DNA of 64,000 nucleotides from Rhodamnia argentea. Its lineage: Eukaryota > Streptophyta > Magnoliopsida > Myrtales > Myrtaceae. The stretch is taken from positions 29,071,294 to 29,135,293 of the forward strand of contig NC_063155.1 of assembly GCF_020921035.1 (NCBI RefSeq). The letters run 5' to 3'. The translations under genes and the position numbers were made by a program. Positions 33,899 through 45,264 of the stretch are shown here, piece by piece. Position 1 is the first letter of the stretch; every line of letters begins with the position of its first letter. The notes below the pieces were generated by a model that did no database searches, was not told where the DNA came from, and was given only the letters and a program-made list of their open reading frames with translations.

Positions 33899-35496
33899 GG
33901 ACTCTGCACTAATAGTCGCTTTCTGCCCTTTTGTATTGAATCCGCTGCAGTCAATCATGCACAAAATATAATTCTCCCTCACCAAATAAAGCAATGATCT
34001 TTTCTAGAATATAAACAAGAAATGAACCATCACGTCAGTAACTAGTTGCATATTCACCAAAAGTTTGTAACTAAGCATTGGAACATGAAAGTGTCCGGGA
34101 AATTCATAGATTAAGAATACCAGAACAAAATGCCTGAACAAAATATAAGTTTAGTATATATGAAATATCCTAAATCGTGCTCTTCATCATCTGAGCAAAT
34201 TCCAATCCGTGAGAAAGAACTGGAGATTACTCATCCCGAAAAAAATATTTTGAAAAGGAAAACAACCATAAAAGAACCACACAGTTCCTTCTCAAAATTT
34301 CATTCCAAATTATTTAAGAAGGAACATAACTACCAAATTGTTAAACAGTCCTTTCTCATAAGTTCATAGTCGTGAGTCACAACTATCAAACATTCGACAC
34401 CAACCAAAAAAGTCATCCTAGAGGACAGCTTACCATCATATTTTCATCAAATGCGCTTACAAAGAAAGAATTCGACTATAAATTAAAATGTGCATTTCAC
34501 TGGTTCGTCTTATCTTTTACTTGCTTGAATAGGCCTGTTCAGTACCTTGCTTGAGCTGAATTTAACCTCATTCAAGCAAGCAAAGCCGAGCCCAAGTGTA
34601 ATACGAGTGATGATCGAACAGCATCAAGCCAATAAACACTTGACCTGCAACCTAGAAGGAGAGCACTGTAACTATTATGCCGATTGATTCAACTGAAACT
34701 AAGATCACAACTAGCACTGCCAAGTTTGATTCCTCCTGCTCATCATCTGAGTTGCACCTGTGACCAGGCTCCGACAACAGATATACAACAGGGTAGCCAA
34801 AATAAATACTCCGGAGGAGATTCTCATGAGGAGGACGAGCACAAGTTAAATGGAAACAATAATTACGACAGAAAAAAACATGTTCAACGGGAGGTTCTAT
34901 TGACCACTTGTCTGAATCCTACATGCTTCGGCAATAGATTCCGACCGGATAAAAAACGATAAGCCATAATTTGTGCTTCTATTAGATGAAATGCCTAGAC
35001 ACAGTCCAATTTCTAGAAGAACGTGGGCACGAGCAGTACTGGAAAAGCTTCATAAAGATCAAATAATCTTGTACATCTTCATGTTATGTGTAACTCACCA
35101 TTGGAAGCGAGAGCAAGTTCTAGTTAAACCATTCAACACAACAAATGTGGCATTTTTCTTAAACCTTGAAAATGCGTCATAACTAGGTATCTCGTAAATC
35201 ATTACTCGAATTTCCCAACAAGTCAAGAACGCCATTAACCACCAGCGCCGTTATCAAATATTGAACCCCGGCGATGCAACAAAATTTCTATCAATCGAAC
35301 CGAACAAGTCGCAAAAATAAATAAATCGGGAAGCGGATCCAACACAGAGATTACAACACAAACAAACCCTAGAAAGAAGAGTTCGCGACCAAGGCGACAT
35401 CGAAGCTTCCCAAATTCACAAGTGGAAATCCATCGACCAGTAGACATCACCAAGCAGACCCCAAAAAAACGAAAAATAGGAGTGAGGAATCGTTAC

Positions 35497-35650
35497 TCGG
35501 AGCGATTAGGACGGTCAATCGTCGACGAACTTCATCAGGTGAGACTTGACGAAATCGCTGCGAATTGCGGCACGAGAGGTTGGCGAAAGAGAGGTGAAGG
35601 CCGACCGCAATGAGAGAAACGCCGGCGGCGAAGACGCCTACGGTCACTGC
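35497..35650 (-). other. Probable 5' leader exon of MED11
   Basis: GC-rich minus-strand stretch ending at the donor CCGA/GTAACG. It has an upstream ATG (35647) with an open frame reading MTVGVFAAGVSLIAVG. If that ATG is in the transcript, splicing to 33944 would make an upstream ORF overlapping the MED11 start in another frame. I cannot tell whether transcription starts above or below it. Confidence 0.4.
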
Positions 35651-37790
35651 TAGTTTATTGCGCGTCGGTGCGTATGCCCAGAGCAGTGTATTCGCATTGT
35701 TCCTTTGGGGCTCACGCTCAGCTCACGGGGATAATAGATGGGAACAAACGCTCCCTCCGTTCACGGAAAAGAAAAGGAAAATCAATTTTTCGATTCATAA
35801 AATATAAATATTCTTCATCAATAGAAAAAAATCAAAGTAAGGGAAATAAGGACCTACGTGGTAACGATCCTGATTTGAAAAAGAGATTCTGACTGGGATT
35901 ATTTTTTATGATTCTGCTCCCTAGATAAATTTTAAAAAATCAAAACTTGTTTAATAATCGCACAAAATTTCTGTTCCTAAAACAGAAATGCGTTTGGTGA
36001 TTGCATAAAATTTTTGTTCCCAAAAATAATTTCTCTTCTCAAGTTTTGTCATTTAAGTCGAAAATGATGTAGTTACTTTGCGAAATTTCATCATACATTT
36101 CGAATTAAATGAAGATTAATTCATATTGATTCTCTTATATAACATATTGCATGTTGTATAAAATATTTTTTCGTGTTATTCCTTCTAATTGTCGTGTCAT
36201 AACGAGTCATTTTAAGCTTAAAAAATGATAGACCATGTTGGGTTAATGTGATATTTCATATTAGCTCGGGCCCTTGTAGATCTATATCAAATCGCAACAA
36301 AGGGATATCAAATTCAATCTTAGTGTGATCGATGGCATGTGTATGTGTACATGCAAATAAAGTCGCCATCGGTCTTTAAGGGAGATAGATCGGAAACTTT
36401 TTTGAACGATTAGGAGAAACCGTTCGATTCTATGAACTAGATAAATCTAGGGCCCGCGACTTGATTATATTGGTGTTTCTAACGATGCTCTTTCGGCATC
36501 GAAGTTGAGTGTTTTCTAAACGTGTTTTATGCAAATTTTTAATTTATTTTTAAACTTATCATGTAAGTCAATGCTAAGTATTTACACAGGTTGTTTTTGT
36601 CTTTTTTCCAAATTTTCTAAAACTAGACTAAGCATGTAGTACTTAAACCTAAGCAAATCATAACTAATGAAATCAAATGCGCAATCAAGGAATTATGACA
36701 TTGATAAATTGCATCATAAAACCGTAATGAAGCCCTAAGGGCTTAAAGAAATGTGGTAGGTGTTTATGATTTTCTTAAAAAAAATAAAATCTATGAAATA
36801 TAGGGAATTTAGGCCAAAGTTTATGAAAATAAGGTCAAACTAACATAATCTACGCTTCTTATATTTTTAGGGATTTTTTAAAATTTTTATGATTTTTTGG
36901 ATGTTTTTATTTTTTTATTATCTTATATATTTTTCTTTGAAAATGAGATCTCGTTATGTTTTAGGCCGAATGAAAAGTAATAAGAGAACTCAAAGGAAAA
37001 AGTGAGATATGCGGACCTTCATTCTGTTTTGTGATTTTCAAAAGTAATTCTTTTTTCGGAACCAACTTTTTTTTTTGTTCTTGTTTTTGCTTTAAAAATG
37101 TTTCCGGAAATAGAATCATGATTATCATCCTTTGTTGTTCCATGGAATAGAATTAGAAAACTAGAATCGTTGCCATGCAGGTACTAATTTTCCCCTCAGC
37201 TTTCCTTTATGCACTCCTTTGCATTCATTTTCTTTTGATTTTCTCAAAAAAATCAAATCAGAAATTTTATACCAATCTACGAATTTTTTTTTCCTTATTC
37301 ATTTTCAAGTTGTAGCCAAACACACAAAAAAAATTATCATTTTTCTAAAAAATAACTTCTTAAAAAATGCTTTTTATAAATATCTAATTTTTCGCTTAAC
37401 AAACGGAGTCAAAGCATGGTGTGATCAAATGGGAGAGGCATGCGATGCATAAAAGTCTTTCCCCTCCAATTTCATACGTTTTCTAGAATTGGAAAAGTGA
37501 GGATTTCTGGGAAGCGGGTCTTGTGATATGTTGGGCATCTGTTATGATACTCATCCACTAATAAAACATATTTTAATGTCTGAAAGTTGGACAGAACGTC
37601 TCTTACGTGAAGATTATTTAGTCTCTAATTTCTATGTAATACAAGATGGGCATTGAATGATGAGGAATTAATCTTCACTTCTGTACTTTCATATATTCAA
37701 GTAGTCTAAATTAAATAGAAAATTTTAAGCACCGTTCTTAATATGGGTGAGCCGAATAAAAAAAAGACGACACAATGAAAGATCCACTAA
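35651..37790. other. AT-rich intergenic, no gene seen
   Basis: Repeated phrases such as CACAAAATTTCTGTTCC / CATAAAATTTTTGTTCC (35960-36020) suggest remnants of small DNA transposons. Nothing codes for a recognisable protein. Confidence 0.4.
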
Positions 37791-37803
37791 AATTCACGAA
37801 TTT

Positions 37804-38136
37804 GGAAGAAAACTATCCAAAAAATCCTAAACCTAATGCACAGCACCAATTCAGCTCTACACTTTTCAATTCTGTCAATTTAATCTTAAATCATTTAAAG
37901 ATTTGTCAATTTAGTCATAAATATTTTAATAAATGACTGATGTAATCCAAAACCTATTGAATTACCAATGTAATTCCTTAAAAGGTTAAGGATTAAATTA
38001 ACAAATTTTCAAAAGACTTACGATTGAATTGGCACCAATGTCAAAAAGTTTAGCACTAAATTTGTACAATTGAAAAATTTATGACTAAATTGGCAATTAT
38101 ACAATAAATTTAGGATTTTTTGGATATTTTTTGCCC
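37804..38136. mobile_element. Third copy of the Mutator-like foldback family
   Basis: The left arm (ATCCAAAAAATCCTAAACC) and right arm (AATTTAGGATTTTTTGGAT) are reverse complements at the ends, with several internal units like CAATTTAGTCATAAAT repeated and inverted. It shares its terminal wording with 6811-7490 and 21839-22322. Target duplication not resolved. Confidence 0.65.
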
Positions 38137-38187
38137 AAATTTGAAGTATACTTATTGCCTTTTATTTGGATAAGCCGAGCCAATAGC

Positions 38188-38606
38188 ATGAACTAGGGTT
38201 GAGCATAATGCACCGATCGAACCGATCGATTTGGTCGAGTTCTTGAAGGCTCCGATCCAGTTCCGAGTTCCATAAAATTTGAACTAGCTTTGGTCGGTCC
38301 AATTCCCGCTTCTCGGGGGGAACATGATTAGACCGAATAATATTAAAAAAAAATCCTAAATGTAAGATGCTTAGGATGCTTATGGCTTTCAAATTTAGCG
38401 ACAAAACGATATAATTAACGAAAAGTAATTCGGTGAATATGTCGTTAACAAATCACAAAAAAAATGCGATCGGTCTAATGATTGGACAGCCGGGGAATCG
38501 GACCGGTTTGGATCCATGAAATTGAAAATCGGTCCTCTCGCTCCAGTTCTTGATTCCTTGTTGGGACCGAACCGGACCGAAAATCGATCGCCCCTAAAAT
38601 GAACTA
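38188..38606. mobile_element. hAT-type MITE (38196-38598) with 8-bp target duplication
   Basis: ATGAACTA at 38188-38195 and again at 38599-38606 is a perfect 8-bp duplication, the hallmark of hAT transposases. Inside, the sequence is a foldback: ACCGATCGAACCGATCGATTT and GGTCGGTCCAATTCC at left, CGGACCGAAAATCGATCG and GGGACCGAACCGG at right. The ends read GGGTTGAG at left and CGCCCCTAAA at right. No coding capacity. Confidence 0.8.
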
Positions 38607-38964
38607 GAGAGGTTCTATGTATGAATTTTGTATTGCATACATAACTTACTTGCGCTCTTGAAGGTCGTGTAAGGGAGACTTAATAAATACAATATAAAAA
38701 AGAAGATAATAAAATCTGAAAGGGTTCGAATTTTATTTGTACTATGTCTTACGCTCATCTTGAACATTCTCATCCATCAACTCCTTGAGACTAGACTTTT
38801 GCTCGGGCCTTTCAACCAACCAATCGAGCCTTTAGTACATATGTAAGCATTAATATGTTGATCTCAAACGTGAGGAGACACGCTATAAAATGTAACAAAA
38901 GAACTAAAATATAGGAGATGAATAATTTAGTTAGGATATTTTACATACGAATGTGAAGTATCCA

Positions 38965-39420
38965 TAGAAACGACGTTCATGTTTCTCTGTTTTTCTGTTT
39001 TCGAAAATAAGTTTGGAACATAAATCCATTTGATAACGCAATTTTATTTTTCTATTTTTGGGACAATATTTTAGTCCGGAAATAAATTCGGAACAAAAAT
39101 GAGAAGTACAAATTTGCTACATTTTTAGAATAGAAACATTAATAAAAATGCTTCTTGTTTTCGATCTCGGGCCGCCATCGACCGATCACTTTTCGCCAAT
39201 CACCGATCGCCGGCCGCCATCCGTGGGCCCCAAAGAACGTAGTTCAGCCTCTCGTCGGAACGTAGATATTTTATGATGTTATCAAACGAATTTCTATTTC
39301 GATAATAGAAATGTTCTATCGTTATCAAATACGTTTCTCCACTTAGAAACTCGTCCATGAATCTATTTATGATCAGAAATTGTTCCCATGAACAGAATAA
39401 TATCATTCTTGTCTTGACTT
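38965..39420. repeat. AT-rich inverted-repeat region, probable MITE
   Basis: TTTGATAACGCAATTTTATTTTTC near the left pairs loosely with GAAATGTTCTATCGTTATCAAA near the right. A GC-rich centre carries repeated GATCGCCGGCCGCCATC-like text. Ends and duplication are not defined. Confidence 0.35.
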
Positions 39421-39579
39421 ACTCGGTTAACACCAGCTGTTATAGCAGCTCTCATGGAGTCTCTTCTTTGCGACCAGTGAAAATATTAAATGGTGTGCAA
39501 GCACCACGTCAATAGCTGATGTGGGCTTCGTTTTATTTACTCTTAACCGATTACAATCGACACACGTAGGCTACTAGAT

Positions 39580-40312
39580 TTCTTCCTTTCTCTTCTTCCA
39601 TCTGCAGCCATAAGCCCCACCTCCGCGCCTCCTTCTGCCATCATCGCTGCCGGAGTCGCCACCGCCTCATCTTCAACTTGGTAGTCTCCTCTGCCCCGGT
39701 GTCTTGGCTGCGAGCGACGACGGCTCGTTCACACACGACGGTGGAGGGGGAGACGGTGAACTTCCAGATTTGAAACGTTGTCGCTCACGGCCAAGGCCGT
39801 GACTGATGACGGGATGTTCATGACCGCTAAGGGGGTTGATGCGGAGGTCGGTGCTCAGATCTGTGGACGAGAGGTCGTCCATGGCTGACCACTGCTCTGC
39901 ATCTCCAGATCAGTGGACGAGTGCTCGTGGCTAAGGCTTAGCCCCCCGGACGATGGAGAGGGTGGACACAGAGGTCGGCCTGGACGTGACAATCGACCGT
40001 CGCTCAACAACGACGAGCTCAACAGCTCTCTCCATGCCCTAGGTGTAGATGGCGAAGCTGTTGGCTCGTCCATGGCTGCCGGGGACTAGCTTCAATAGCT
40101 TTGTCGTTGACCGTGGTTGTAGATCGCAAAGCTGGTGTTGAGCATGGCACGAGTTGAGTGTGGAGAGAGTGGTTGAACGCTCTGCATCTCCAGATCTGGT
40201 GTTGAGCTCGCGTTACAGAAGGCGAAGCTGTTGGCTCGTCAGCCGTGGCTGCCGACGACGAGCTCAACAGCTTTACCGCTGACCCTGGTGGCTGGATATC
40301 GATAAACAAGCA
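39580..40312. repeat. GC-rich dispersed short repeats, no gene
   Basis: Phrases recur: GGCGAAGCTGTTGGCTCGTC at about 40051 and 40211, CTCTGCATCTCCAGATC at about 39895 and 40182, and GAGCTCAACAGC near 40015 and 40259. Apparent ORFs on the minus strand repeat DEPTASPS-like text because of this, and look like repeat translation, not a protein. Confidence 0.5.
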
Positions 40313-40439
40313 CGCGTCACGGGGCTTTTTTTCAAATTGCATACAAAAAAAAATTTATTTACTAAATAAGGGGAAAAAAATTAATTACCGTTTAGGGGTC
40401 CGTTCGGCAATTTGTGTGCCGAGCAAACCCGCTCGGCGC

Positions 40440-40841
40440 CTGTCTTGCTCGGCATGTAAGTGCCGAGCAAGACAGCAAGCATAGAGAGAGCAGTTTTGCT
40501 CTCTCTCTGCACGCTTTTTTTTTTTTTTTTTCGCACGATTTAGTGCAGAGCAGAATTCTGCTTTCTGCTCTCTCTCTCTCTCCACTAAAGCGTGCATAGC
40601 ACTTGGAGAGAGAGAGTAGAATTCTGCTCTCTCTCTCTCTCCATATTCGGTCTTGCTCGGCACTCACAGTGCCGAGCAAGATAAAAAGCATGCAGAGAGA
40701 GCAGACTGCTCTCTCTGCATGCCGGCCTCTACGTCGCCGGCGCCTTTAATTAGGCGCTGGCAAACGACGTGAAAGGTGCTACAGCACCTTTCACGAGTGC
40801 TACTGAGCCTTCGGCTCTGCTTTAAGCAAAGCCGAAGGCTC
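40440..40841. repeat. Cluster of near-perfect hairpins inside the Mutator-like element
   Basis: Perfect palindromic arms with tiny loops: 40440-40454/40461-40475 (15 bp, TGTCTTGCTCGGCA core), 40483-40492/40497-40506, 40651-40664/40668-40681 (14 bp, TCTTGCTCGGCACT), 40688-40704/40706-40722 (17 bp, 1-nt loop), 40768-40780/40783-40795 (13 bp, 2-nt loop), 40805-40816/40830-40841 (12 bp). The word TTGCTCGGCA or its complement recurs four times. Imperfect GAGAGA/TCTCTC pairing fills the gaps. Confidence 0.9.
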
Positions 40842-40854
40842 TCCGTTGATAAGC

Positions 40855-41090
40855 TCATCCACAGAAGCTTCATTTTCTGCATTTCGCTCCTCCAAGGAAG
40901 TTCATCGCTCCTTTGCATTTTTGTGTTTCTCCTCTCAGAAGCTCATCTCTTTCTACAAATCGCCTCCTCTCAGAAGCTCATCTCTCCTCTGCATTTCGCC
41001 TCTCCACAGAAGCTCAACTTTCCACCACATTTCACCTCTCCACAAAACCTCATCCCTCTTTTGTTGAAGCCTCCTTCACAGAATCTCCGA
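40855..41090. repeat. Imperfect ~35-bp minisatellite
   Basis: About six units of the type CAGAAGCTCATCTCTCCTCT followed by GCATTTCGCCTCTC. The three short plus-strand ORFs here are its three translations. Confidence 0.75.
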
Positions 41091-41990
41091 TTTTAAGTGA
41101 TCCGGATATTAAGTGAACAGAGTGTGGAACCCGTTGGGAGCCCTCCCCTCGCTTTGATTAACTTCGGCGAGATTTGTTCTTAATATCCCGACCAAGTTTT
41201 AATCAGATTCTCTAAGACGTCATTTCTTGTTTTCTTCTATATAGCTCACGAAGATTTTCTCATATCCCCCTCTCCTCGGGTGCCTTTATTGATATTAGGG
41301 TTTTATTTTATTGCAAATATTTTTGTCATGTTTAAATTAAATTGGAACTTTTTTATTTTTGCAGAAGGCGAGAGAAAAGCAAAGCCGCCCTTCTTACTAG
41401 TTTGAGGTAAACCTTGTTATAGTTATTTTTTGCAGTTTCGTAAGTATTGTTTTATTTATTTAATTATTATTTGTAGACCGAATAGTTGTAATGTTTACGA
41501 TTTGTGGTAAATAAAAAAAATGACCATAATCTCATAAGAACAAATTTTGAGGACTCATTTGCAACATAGTTAGAGATTACATAGTTAGACTAATTTTTGA
41601 GAACAAATTTTGAGGACCCAAGAGGGGCCTCTAACATTCTTTATTCGAGACAGATTACATAGTTAGAGATTGGCTTCTTTTTGGGGCTTTTTTTAAGATT
41701 GCATAAAAAAAAATTATTTATCAAATAAGGGGAAAAAAAACTTATTACCTTTTAGGGGTATGCTCGGTAGTCTAGGTGCCGGTCCGAAAAATATTTTTTC
41801 GGACCGAGAAGCGGGGGCGGGGTTTGACCCGGTCCAAAAAATATTTTTTTAATAATTTCAAAATTCGGATAATAGAAAATTACAAAATACAAAATGGATT
41901 AAAAATAAAGAAAAATCATAAAGACTTTCAAAAAAATGAAGGAAAAAAAATTAAGAAATTTGAGAAAATGGGAAAATAGCCACAATGAAG

Positions 41991-42775
41991 TGGCCATAGA
42001 TTATTTTGGCCGGTGATTTAAAAAAATGACGATTTTGCCCTTCTGGCAAATCGTCTTCCAAAAAATTCAAAAAAAAATCTCAAAAATTAGGAAATGGCTA
42101 CAATCAACTGGCCATGGACGATTGACGGCATTTTGGCCGACGAATTTTGAAAAATGACGATTTTGCCATTCTAGCAAATTGTCTCCCAAAAAATTCAAAC
42201 AAAATCTCAAAAATTAAGAAATGGCCACAATCAATCGGCCATGGACGATTGACGGCATTTTGGCCGACGAATTTTGAAAAATGACGATTTTGCCCTTCCG
42301 GCAAATTGTCTCTCAAAAAATTCAAACAAAATCTCAAAAATGAGGAAATGGCCACAATCAATCGGCCATGGACGATTGACGGCATTTTGGCCTACGAATT
42401 TTGAAAAATGGCGATTTTGCCCTTCTAGAAAATCGTCTCCCAAAAAATTCAAACAAAATCTCAAAAATTAGGAAATGGCCACAATCAATCGGCCATGGAC
42501 GATTGACGGCATTTTGGTCGACGAATTTTGAAAAATGACAATTTTGCCCTTCTGGCAAATTGTCTCCCAAAAAATTCAAACAAAATCTCAAAAATTAGGA
42601 AATGGCCACAATCAATCGGCCATGGACGATTGACGGCATTTTGGCCTACGAATTTTGAAAAATGACGATTTTGCCCTTCTGGCAAATCGTCTCCCAAAAA
42701 ATTCAAACAAAATCTCAAAAATTAGGAAATGGCCACAATCAATCGGCCATGGACGATTGACGGCATTTTGGCCAT
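41991..42775. repeat. 127-bp tandem repeat array (about 6 units)
   Basis: GGCCATGGACGATTGACGGC recurs at 42111, 42237, 42364, 42491, 42618 and 42745 (spacings 126, then 127 four times), with an older degenerate unit from 41991. Each unit carries TGACGATTTTGCCCTTCTGG and CAATCAATCGGCC. From about 42780 to 42950 the same unit appears in reverse orientation and more diverged (GACAATTTGCCATAAGGGC; GTCTATGGCTAGTTGATTG), so the array ends in a foldback. All ORFs here (MRFCLNFLGD...) are translations of the repeat. Confidence 0.93.
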
Positions 42776-43321
42776 TTTTGACATTTTTTACAATTTTTTT
42801 CGAAGACAATTTGCCATAAGGGCAAAATCATCATTTTCAAAAGTCGTCGGCGAAAATACCTTGAATTGTCTATGGCTAGTTGATTGTTGCCATTTACTAA
42901 TTTTTCCGAGCTTTTATAATTTTTTTAGAAGATAATTTCCTACGAGGACGAAATCACCGGGCCGAGATCGGGGCCGGTGGTGGGGAGGGGCGGCAGGGGA
43001 AGGGAGCGGGGGTGGCAGAGGAAGGGGGGGAGGGGGGTGGCGGGGGGGGCCCGCTCGGCGTTGTGATCGCCGAGCGGACCCCAAAACGGCAATTATGTTC
43101 TCTCTCCCCTAAAATGGTAAATAAAATTTTTTTTGTATGCAATTTGAAAAAAAGCCCCGCGTCACGTCGGCCATTGACGTGATGTTTGCAAATTACTGAA
43201 TATTTTTCCGAGTAACTATTCCTTTTCTTATTCTTCTTTCACAAAACCTTTTGTTTTGTTGGCTTGCGTAAAGCAGCATTTGGCTTGAGATTGCCTGTCT
43301 ATTATTCTGAAGTTTCTTTAA

Positions 43322-43544
43322 GGGTGCATTTGTTTAGCAAAAAATTATGACATGAAAAACATTTTTTCAAAAATAATCACTTATATCACCTATAAAAAAT
43401 GAATAACTGAAATATGTTCCAATCGTCCACGAAAGTGTTAAGATATAAATTATAGTCGATAATTAATTATTTCAAGCGATGTAGATAATCATTTTTAAGA
43501 AAATATTTACGAAATTATTTATTTTCTGTTAAACAAATGGAGCC
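43322..43544. mobile_element. Small MITE
   Basis: Left end GGGTGCATTTGTTTAGCAAA pairs with right end TTCTGTTAAACAAATGGAGCC as an imperfect terminal inverted repeat of about 20 bp. The interior is AT-rich and non-coding. Target duplication not resolved. Confidence 0.5.
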
Positions 43545-43980
43545 TCCAGAAAAAGAAATAATTTGAAAAATATTTTCGTAATCACTTATATAAATTTGAA
43601 ACAATTAGCTAACAAAGATGTTTTTATTATCGATAAACATTTTCATGGATGATGAAAATATTTTTTATTTTTTTAAGCGATACAAGAGATCATTATTAAG
43701 AACATATTTTTCAAATATTTCATTTTTTGTGAGACAAAGACAATCTTTTTTTTTTTGTGGCCAGAAAATGCAATCTAAATTCAAATGGTGGTCATTTAGA
43801 AGGTTTCGATAAGGCAATGTTTGGCTATACCCATTTTTTTTTTTTTCTATACAAACAATAGACAAAAGCATTTCTTACTCTTTGAATTTCTGGCCTAGAT
43901 TATTTAATTTCCGATGGCGACCTATATTAATCCAATTGAAAATAATAGAATTGTGTATGTGTTCACGAGTATATATGTGG

Positions 43981-44006
43981 ATATATATATATATATATAT
44001 ATATAT
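43981..44006. repeat. (AT)13 microsatellite
   Basis: An unbroken AT run. Confidence 0.95.
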
Positions 44007-44544
44007 GTTTCTTTTGCTCTCATTTTTCTCATGTAATTTGGAATACTCCAATCGATTCTGTTTTTCTCTTTTCTTGTTGTTTTTTGAGAGTAGAGCGGAC
44101 CTTTTATAATATTTAAAAAAACACAAAATCAAATTATGGTTTGACCATAATGAATGAATTTATTATTTTCATGCATAGGAATACCATTTTTTTTTTGTCA
44201 TAGCATAAGAATACTAGATTACCTAATAAAAAAATTTCAATATCATCGCCCTGTTTATTTTATTTTCTATTTGAGGGTTATTATACGAGTACTTTTTAAC
44301 TTTCAATAAATAGAAGTCGAGAGATATATTTATTGAAAATGACATCCCTTATGTGAATAATGGTATCAAAGCGATATAAATGCATGAAATTATGATGTGA
44401 ATGTGATATAATAAAAAATAGCCTTTTTGAGGCTCTCCACGAAGTCAGACATGGAACACCCGGAGCGACGAATGAAACTTTAAATTTATATTAATCATGA
44501 GTTGATAAGGGGAATTAAATTCTACAAAATCCATTATTTACGAT

Positions 44545-45170
44545 TTTTTTTTTCAAATGATGGCATCCATGTTTGGATGTCCTTAAGGGGTTTTATCTCG
44601 TGAAAACACTTTTTAATGAAACTTTAACTTAGCTAGTCGTGGCAAAGAAACCATCGTCTCGTTAGTGGATTCGGGACTGCATGACCTTTTTTATCTATCG
44701 GATAAATTGTTGGGGCCTCGTGGGGTCTATTCTGAGTTAATCTTATTTTAATCCGGAATAACATACATATTTGAAGTTAGATAGAAAAAATTGCCCGCAA
44801 TGAAAAGTACAAGCATGGTTTCGGGATGAATTTTTGTTACGTGTTATGGAATTTCTTTTTTTAAATGATGGCATGCATGTTTGGACGAGGGCCTAAGATC
44901 CGTTCGGGAAAAATCATATACTCCTTAAGAGGGTTTTAACTCGTGAAAACACTTTTTAATGGAACTTTAATTTTAGCTAGTTGTGACAAAGAAACCATCC
45001 TCTCGCTCAGTGGATTGGGATTGCACGACTTATTTTATCGATCGGATAAATTGTTGGGGCCTCATGTGGTCTATTCCGAGTTAATCTTATTATAATTCAG
45101 AGTAATAAACCTATTTGAAGTTAGATAGAAAAAGCTGCGTGCAACGAAAAGTAAAAGTACCATTTAAGGA
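44545..45170. repeat. Tandem duplication of a ~315-bp unit
   Basis: Two direct copies side by side. Shared text includes CGTGAAAACACTTTTTAATG, AGAAACCATC, GGATAAATTGTTGGGGCCTC and TTTGAAGTTAGATAGAAAAA (first at about 44600-44790, second at about 44940-45130). Copies have diverged by scattered substitutions and indels. No protein. Confidence 0.8.
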
Positions 45171-45264
45171 TGACTTTTTGTGAGTTGTTATGACAAAGAA
45201 ATTATATATTCCCTCATATCATTTCCTAGTTTGAGATAGCGCGAAGTCTAGTCCTTTTATTCTG

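Larger units (their letters stand above)
40313..43166. mobile_element. Non-autonomous Mutator-like element (40322-43157) with perfect 9-bp target duplication
   Basis: CGCGTCACG occurs at 40313-40321 and 43158-43166. Between them, the left end GGGCTTTTTTTCAAATTG and the right end CAATTTGAAAAAAAGCCC are perfect inverted repeats, and similarity runs on for about 100 bp on each side (TTATTTACTAAATAAGGGG/..., CGGTTTAGGGGTCCG with CGGACCCCAAAACGG, then GCTCGGC). A 9-bp duplication with long terminal repeats is the Mutator signature. It carries no transposase. Cargo in order: hairpin cluster (40440-40841), 35-bp minisatellite, AT-rich middle, a second left-end-like copy from about 41683, the 127-bp tandem array, and a G-rich stretch with a GC-rich hairpin (43051-43077). 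Confidence 0.85.

Noticed and set aside
39673..40342. Minus-strand ORFs with DEPTASPS repeats
   Set aside because: Overlapping frames of a GC-rich short-repeat region, no domain and no intact gene structure.
40776..41116. Ser/Leu-rich ORFs in three frames
   Set aside because: The 35-bp minisatellite is open in all three frames; none looks like a real protein.
41991..42775. CRISPR-like array
   Set aside because: The units are contiguous 127-bp repeats with no unique spacers, in a plant nuclear context.
42104..42935. Repeated ORFs reading MRFCLNFLGD and similar
   Set aside because: Translations of the 127-bp tandem repeat; the protein text repeats only because the DNA does.
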